From JACCYI01 sp963828075 (GTDB lineage: Bacteria; Actinomycetota; Thermoleophilia; Solirubrobacterales; Solirubrobacteraceae): 64,000 bases of DNA. Both the position numbers and the translations under genes were made by a program. A model generated the notes under the pieces. It did no database searches and was not told where the DNA came from. It saw only the letters and a list, made by a program, of their open reading frames with translations. Location: assembly GCA_963828075.1 (NCBI GenBank), contig CAWHDH010000021.1:2542001-2606000 (forward strand), given 5' to 3'. The first letter of the stretch is position 1, and the number at the start of each line of letters is the position of its first letter. Positions 60,701 to 64,000 of this stretch are shown piece by piece.

Positions 60701-62077
60701 GGCGAGAACGCCGGCGCCGGTGCGGTGCACGTGCTCCGCGGGTCCTCCACCGGCCTGACGGCCACGGCGTCGCAGGTCTGGAGCCAGTCGAGCACCGGCG
60801 TGGCCAGTTCGCCGGAGGCCGGCGACGGGTTCGGCTCCTCGCTGGCGGTGGGCGACCTCAACGGCGACGGGCGCGCGGATCTGGCGATCGGCGTTCCGGG
60901 TGAGAACAGTGGCGCCGGCGCGGCACACGTCCTGCTCGGGTCGGCGTCCGGGCTCGGCTCGACGGGCACCCAGTTCTGGAGCCAGAGCAGCGCCGGGGTG
61001 GCGGACGCCGGGGAGGCGAACGATCACTTCGGCGCGACCGTGGCGATCGGCAACCTCGGCGGCAGCACGCATGCCGACCTGGCGATCGGCGTGCCCGACG
61101 AGGACGCCTCTCCGGGCACCAACTCCGGCGTGGTGCACGTCCTCCCGGGCTCGGCCTCGGGGCCCACGGCCACGGGGTCGCAGCTCTGGAGCCAGAACTC
61201 CAGCGGGATCCTCGACGTGAACGAGACGGGCGACCGGTTCGGCGCGTCGCTGGCCGCGGGCGACGTGGGATCGAACACGGTGGCGGATCTCGCCATCGGC
61301 GCGCCCGGCGAGAACAGTGGCGCCGGGGCGGTGCACCTGCTGCTCGGGACCGCGTCGGGGCTGGCCGCGACGAACAACAAGCGGTGGACGCAGAGCACCG
61401 CCGGGCTCGCCGCTTCACCGGAGGCCGGTGACGACTTCGGCGCCAGCCTGGTGATCGCCAATCTCGGCGGCACGACCCACGGCGACCTGGCGATCGGCGT
61501 GCCGCGGGAGGACTCGGGCGCGTCGACCGATGCCGGCGCCGTGCACGTCCTGCCCGGCTCGGCGTCCGGGACGACGACCACCGGCGCGCAGTTCTGGGAT
61601 CAGAACACGTCCGGGATCCTGGACACGGTCGAGTCCGGCGATCGGTTCGGCGCCACGCTGGCGGCGGGCGACGTCGGCTCGAGCACGGTCGGCGATCTCG
61701 CGATCGGCGCGCCCGGCGAGAACACCGGCGCCGGGGCGGTGCACGTGCTGCTCGGCACCGCGTCGGGTCTGGCGGCGACGGGCAACGCGCTGTGGTCGCA
61801 GGGCTCGGCCGGCGTCGCCGACTCCCCGGAGTCGGGTGACGGGTTCGGGCTGAGCGTGGCGATCGCCAACTTCGGCGGCACCAGCCACGCCGATCTGGCG
61901 ATCGGAGTCCCCGACGAGGACACCGGCGCGGACACCAACGGGGGCGTGCTCCACGTGCTCCCGGGCTCGGCGTCGGGAACGACCGCGACGGGCGCGCAGT
62001 TCTGGAGCCAGGACAGCCCCGGGATCACGGACGCCATGGAGTCCGGCGACCGGTTCGGCGGCGGCCTCGGCCGCTAG
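57727..62077 (+). pseudogene. Secreted M36 (fungalysin-like) metalloprotease with FG-GAP repeats, frameshifted
   Basis: ATG 57727 encodes a signal peptide (LTLTVLALSAFALSAGPAFA) and start of the propeptide (VFDDRTAP) in one frame; homology continues in the next frame from NANRAVTPPAERRDAIDRVS to the end at 62077. One extra C in CCC (57850-57852) explains the shift. The rest is intact: FTP-like propeptide, M36 catalytic domain with IFHEYSHGLSNRL (HExxH zinc site) and MGEGWGDFYAMDYL, a carboxypeptidase-regulatory-like beta domain (TVTLQDGGAAAPGARIEVAG), an F5/8-type-C-like domain (~60130-60590), and seven FG-GAP repeats. Without correction no exported enzyme is made. Sequencing error in the C-run is possible. 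Confidence 0.85.
60652..62060 (+). repeat. Seven tandem FG-GAP/integrin-alpha-like repeats (~195-200 bp each)
   Basis: Repeats start around FNGDGFADLAVGAPGENAGAGAVHVL and recur about every 65 codons with DLAIG(V/A)P(G/D)E and VHVL(L/P)GSASG cores plus a FGxxLAxGD block. They form a beta-propeller with potential Ca2+-binding DxNxDGxxD loops (first two repeats; later ones have lost the loop). DNA identity between repeats is high enough to allow recombination and copy-number change. Confidence 0.85.
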
Positions 62078-62078
62078 G

Positions 62079-62101
62079 GGTGGCCGGCCTGGCCGGTCAC
62101 C
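62079..62101. terminator. Hairpin between convergent M36 and mutase genes
   Basis: GGTGGCCGG (62079-62087) pairs with CCGGTCACC (62093-62101) with one G.U wobble and a 5-base loop. It sits between the convergent stops at 62077 and 62103, and could serve both strands. No T-run. Confidence 0.5.
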
Positions 62102-62102
62102 C

Positions 62103-63734
62103 TCAGCCGGCCGGTTGGTAGGCCCCGAACACGTCGCGCATCGCCCCGCAGACCTCGCCGAGCGAGCAGCGGTCGCGCAGCGCGTCGTGGATCGGCGGCA
62201 GCAGGTTGCCGCTCCCGCGCGCGGCGTCGCGCAGGTCCTCGAGCCGGCGGTCGGTCAGCTCCTGGTCGCGCTCGGCCTTGAACCGCTTCAAGCGGTCGAC
62301 CTGCTCGCGTTCGGACTCCGGGTCGACGCGCAGGATGTCCTCGATCTCGAGCTCGCCCTCGACGTACTTGTTGACGCCGACCACGATGTCCTGCCCGGTG
62401 CGGTAACGCTCCTGGTAGCCCCAGGCCGACTCGTCGATCTCGCCGATCATGTACGAAATCGCGTTGACCGAGCCGCCCATCTCGTCGATCCGGCCGATCA
62501 GCGTCCGCGCCCGCGACTCGATCTCCTCGGTCAGCGCCTCGACGTAGTAGGAGCCGGCGAACGGGTCGACGGTGTCCGTCGCGCCGGACTCGTGGGCGAT
62601 GATCTGCTGCGTGCGCAGGGCGATCTTGGCCGCGCGCTCGCTGGGCAGCGCCAGCGCCTCGTCGTAGCCGTTCGTGTGCAGCGACTGCGTCCCGCCGCAG
62701 ACCGCCGCGAAGCCCTGCAGCGCGACGCGGACGATGTTGTTGACCGCCTGCTGGGCGGTCAGGGTGACGCCGCCGGTCTGCGTGTGGAAGCGGATCTTCA
62801 GCGAGTTCGGGTCCTTCGCCCCGAAGCGCTCGGCCATGAACTCGGCCCACATCCGGCGGGCGGCGCGGAACTTCGCGACCTCCTGGAAGACGTTGTTGTG
62901 GCCGTTGAAGAAGAACGCCAGGCGCGGCGCGAAGTCGTCGACCGCCAGGCCCGCATCGACCGCCGCCTGCACGTACGCCATCCCGTTGGCCAGCGTGAAC
63001 GCGACCTCCTGGACGGCCGAGCAGCCCTTCTCGCGGAAGTGGTAGCCGGAGATCGACACCGTGTTCCACTTCGGGACCGTCTCCCGGCAATAGGCGAACA
63101 GGTCCGTGGTCAGCCGCATCGACGGTTCCGGCGGGTAGATGTAGTTCCCGCGGGCGATGTACTCCTTGAGGATGTCGTTCTGCGTCGTCCCGCGGAGCTT
63201 GGCGGGGTCGACGCCCTGCTCCTCGCCGACCAGCTGGTAGAGCAGCAGCAGGCAGGCGGCGGGCGCGTTGATGGTCATCGACGTCGAGACCTCGTCGAGC
63301 GGGATGCCGTCGAACGCGGTCCGCATGTCGTCGATCGTGTCGATGGCGACGCCGGTCCGGCCGACCTCGCCGAGGCAGCGCGGGTCGTCGGAGTCCAGCC
63401 CCAGCTGGGTCGGGAGGTCGAAGGCCATGCTCAGGCCCGTCGATCCGTGCTCGAGCAGGTACTTGTAGCGCTCGTTGGACTCCTTGGCCGACGCGTAGCC
63501 GGCGTACTGGCGCATCGTCCAGGTGCGCTTGCGGTACATCTCGGCGTGCACGCCCCGGGTGTAGGGGGGCTCGCCCGGCCGGCCGAGGCGCCCAGGCAGA
63601 TCCTCGGGGAGGTCCTCCTCGGAGTAGAGCGGCGCGATCTCGATGCCGGAGTCGGTGAAGCGCCGCGGATCATCGGGCCCGACGATCGGCGCCACGGAGA
63701 TGTCGCCGGCGCCTTTGGAGTCCTCGATGGCCAT
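62103..63734 (-). CDS. Methylmalonyl-CoA mutase large (catalytic) subunit
   Basis: 543 residues, the TIM-barrel substrate domain only: YTRGVHAEMYRKRTWTMRQYAGYASAKESNERYKYLL, MAFDLPTQLGLDSDDP, TINAPAACLLLLY, GTTQNDILKEYIARGNYIYPPEPSMRL, FHTQTGGVTLTAQQAVNNIVR, GGTQSLHTNGYDEALALP. The usual C-terminal B12-binding domain is missing, as in two-subunit mutases of archaea and some actinobacteria. It converts (R)-methylmalonyl-CoA to succinyl-CoA together with a separate cobalamin subunit, not in the window. Isobutyryl-CoA mutase shares this build, so the substrate is inferred from the nearby carboxylase genes. ATG 63734. Confidence 0.9.
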   Translation of the reverse strand: MAIEDSKGAGDISVAPIVGPDDPRRFTDSGIEIAPLYSEEDLPEDLPGRLGRPGEPPYTRGVHAEMYRKRTWTMRQYAGYASAKESNERYKYLLEHGSTGLSMAFDLPTQLGLDSDDPRCLGEVGRTGVAIDTIDDMRTAFDGIPLDEVSTSMTINAPAACLLLLYQLVGEEQGVDPAKLRGTTQNDILKEYIARGNYIYPPEPSMRLTTDLFAYCRETVPKWNTVSISGYHFREKGCSAVQEVAFTLANGMAYVQAAVDAGLAVDDFAPRLAFFFNGHNNVFQEVAKFRAARRMWAEFMAERFGAKDPNSLKIRFHTQTGGVTLTAQQAVNNIVRVALQGFAAVCGGTQSLHTNGYDEALALPSERAAKIALRTQQIIAHESGATDTVDPFAGSYYVEALTEEIESRARTLIGRIDEMGGSVNAISYMIGEIDESAWGYQERYRTGQDIVVGVNKYVEGELEIEDILRVDPESEREQVDRLKRFKAERDQELTDRRLEDLRDAARGSGNLLPPIHDALRDRCSLGEVCGAMRDVFGAYQPAG

Positions 63735-63749
63735 GGGACAGAGATTAGG

Positions 63750-63779
63750 GCTCACGCCGCCCGGCGGGGCGGCGTGAGC
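63750..63779 (-). terminator. Strong 13-bp hairpin terminator of the partial leftward gene
   Basis: GCTCACGCCGCCC (63750-63762) and GGGCGGCGTGAGC (63767-63779) are perfect complements with a GGCG loop. It lies 14 bases past the stop of the leftward secreted-protein gene and 16 bases before the mutase start codon. No T-run, as for other hairpins here. Confidence 0.75.
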
Positions 63780-63793
63780 TCCTCGCCTCCGCG

Positions 63794-64000
63794 CTACCGG
63801 ATCCGGATGCGCACGGTCCGCAGCGTGCGGTTGCCGGCCGCGTCTCGCACCTCGAGGGCCAGCCGCAGCCTCGTCCCCTTGCGGATCGACCGCCGCAGCT
63901 TCCTCGATGGCTTGAGCGTGAGCTTCGTCGTCCCGGTGAAGCCCTTGGTCTGCTGGGCGACGACCACGTCGCCCAGCGCGGAGAGCCGTACCGTTCCGCG
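63794..64000 (-). CDS. C-terminal end of a secreted Ig-like protein (partial)
   Basis: The leftward frame, open from the window edge to TAG 63794-63796, gives 68 residues. They include RGTVRLSALGDVVVAQQ, TKLTLKPSRKLRRSIRKGTRLRLAL and VRDAAGNRTLRTVRIRIR. The xxDAAGNxxxxTxxIxIR pattern is the last beta strand of Ig-like/bacterial-adhesin modules common at the ends of exported proteins in this group. The rest of the gene lies outside the window. Confidence 0.7.
   Translation of the reverse strand, partial: RGTVRLSALGDVVVAQQTKGFTGTTKLTLKPSRKLRRSIRKGTRLRLALEVRDAAGNRTLRTVRIRIR

Overview
The window is very GC-rich, with dense coding, many GTG starts, 4-base start/stop overlaps and several candidate leaderless starts. 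It looks like chromosomal DNA of an actinobacterium. The gene set points to Thermoleophilia (Solirubrobacter/Conexibacter-like): a secreted protein with the RLSPSMAVALLALFVSLGG-type leader, a GpgS glucosyl-3-phosphoglycerate synthase, MoxR/DUF58/VWA and LigC genes, a split acyl-CoA carboxylase with an epsilon subunit, and many large secreted repeat or beta-propeller proteins. The assignment is an inference from gene content. I see no phage, insertion sequence or CRISPR array; the only RNA gene found is a tRNA-Phe.

Layout. 0-1.5 kb: an Xre/ParS-type antitoxin with a RES-domain toxin, then tRNA-Phe. 1.5-4.5 kb: a secreted LVIVD-repeat protein and an M23 peptidase. 4.6-7.2 kb: a decayed drug-ABC transporter plus two-component module, with a frameshifted permease and a kinase/regulator deletion chimera. 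7.2-18 kb: GNAT, an MrfA-like helicase, GpgS with a HAD phosphatase, a GNAT-USP fusion behind an acyl-CoA synthetase, VWA-DUF58-MoxR and a shortened glycerate kinase. 18-29.4 kb: a surface protein, two LysR regulators facing very small genes, LigC, a solitary DNA methyltransferase, a pentapeptide protein, EamA, SDR, DtxR, and TetR facing DUF3995. 29.5-34.8 kb: an HTH/Clp-N pair, three secreted proteins and a HIRAN protein. 34.8-38.8 kb: sucCD, a HAD enzyme, an MBL-fold protein and GNAT. 38.8-44.3 kb: a secreted lipase-like protein, an M14 carboxypeptidase and a VOC protein. 44.4-45.9 kb: a scrambled CGNR / MFS / AraC block. 45.9-57.6 kb: FkbM, acyl-CoA carboxylase alpha, epsilon and beta chains, PhoD and a large hybrid histidine kinase. 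57.7-64 kb: a frameshifted M36 protease with FG-GAP repeats, methylmalonyl-CoA mutase, and the C-terminal end of a further secreted protein.

How the genes work together. The carboxylase subunits, the mutase large chain and succinyl-CoA ligase make up most of a propionyl-CoA to succinate route; the B12-binding mutase subunit and the epimerase are not in the window. GpgS and its neighbour HAD phosphatase should make glucosylglycerate. The acyl-CoA synthetase / GNAT-USP operon suggests acetylation control of the ligase. Four loci are broken by single-base shifts, deletions or a micro-inversion, all in transport, regulatory or secreted functions while core metabolism is intact. Either this strain is shedding accessory functions or the assembly has local errors.
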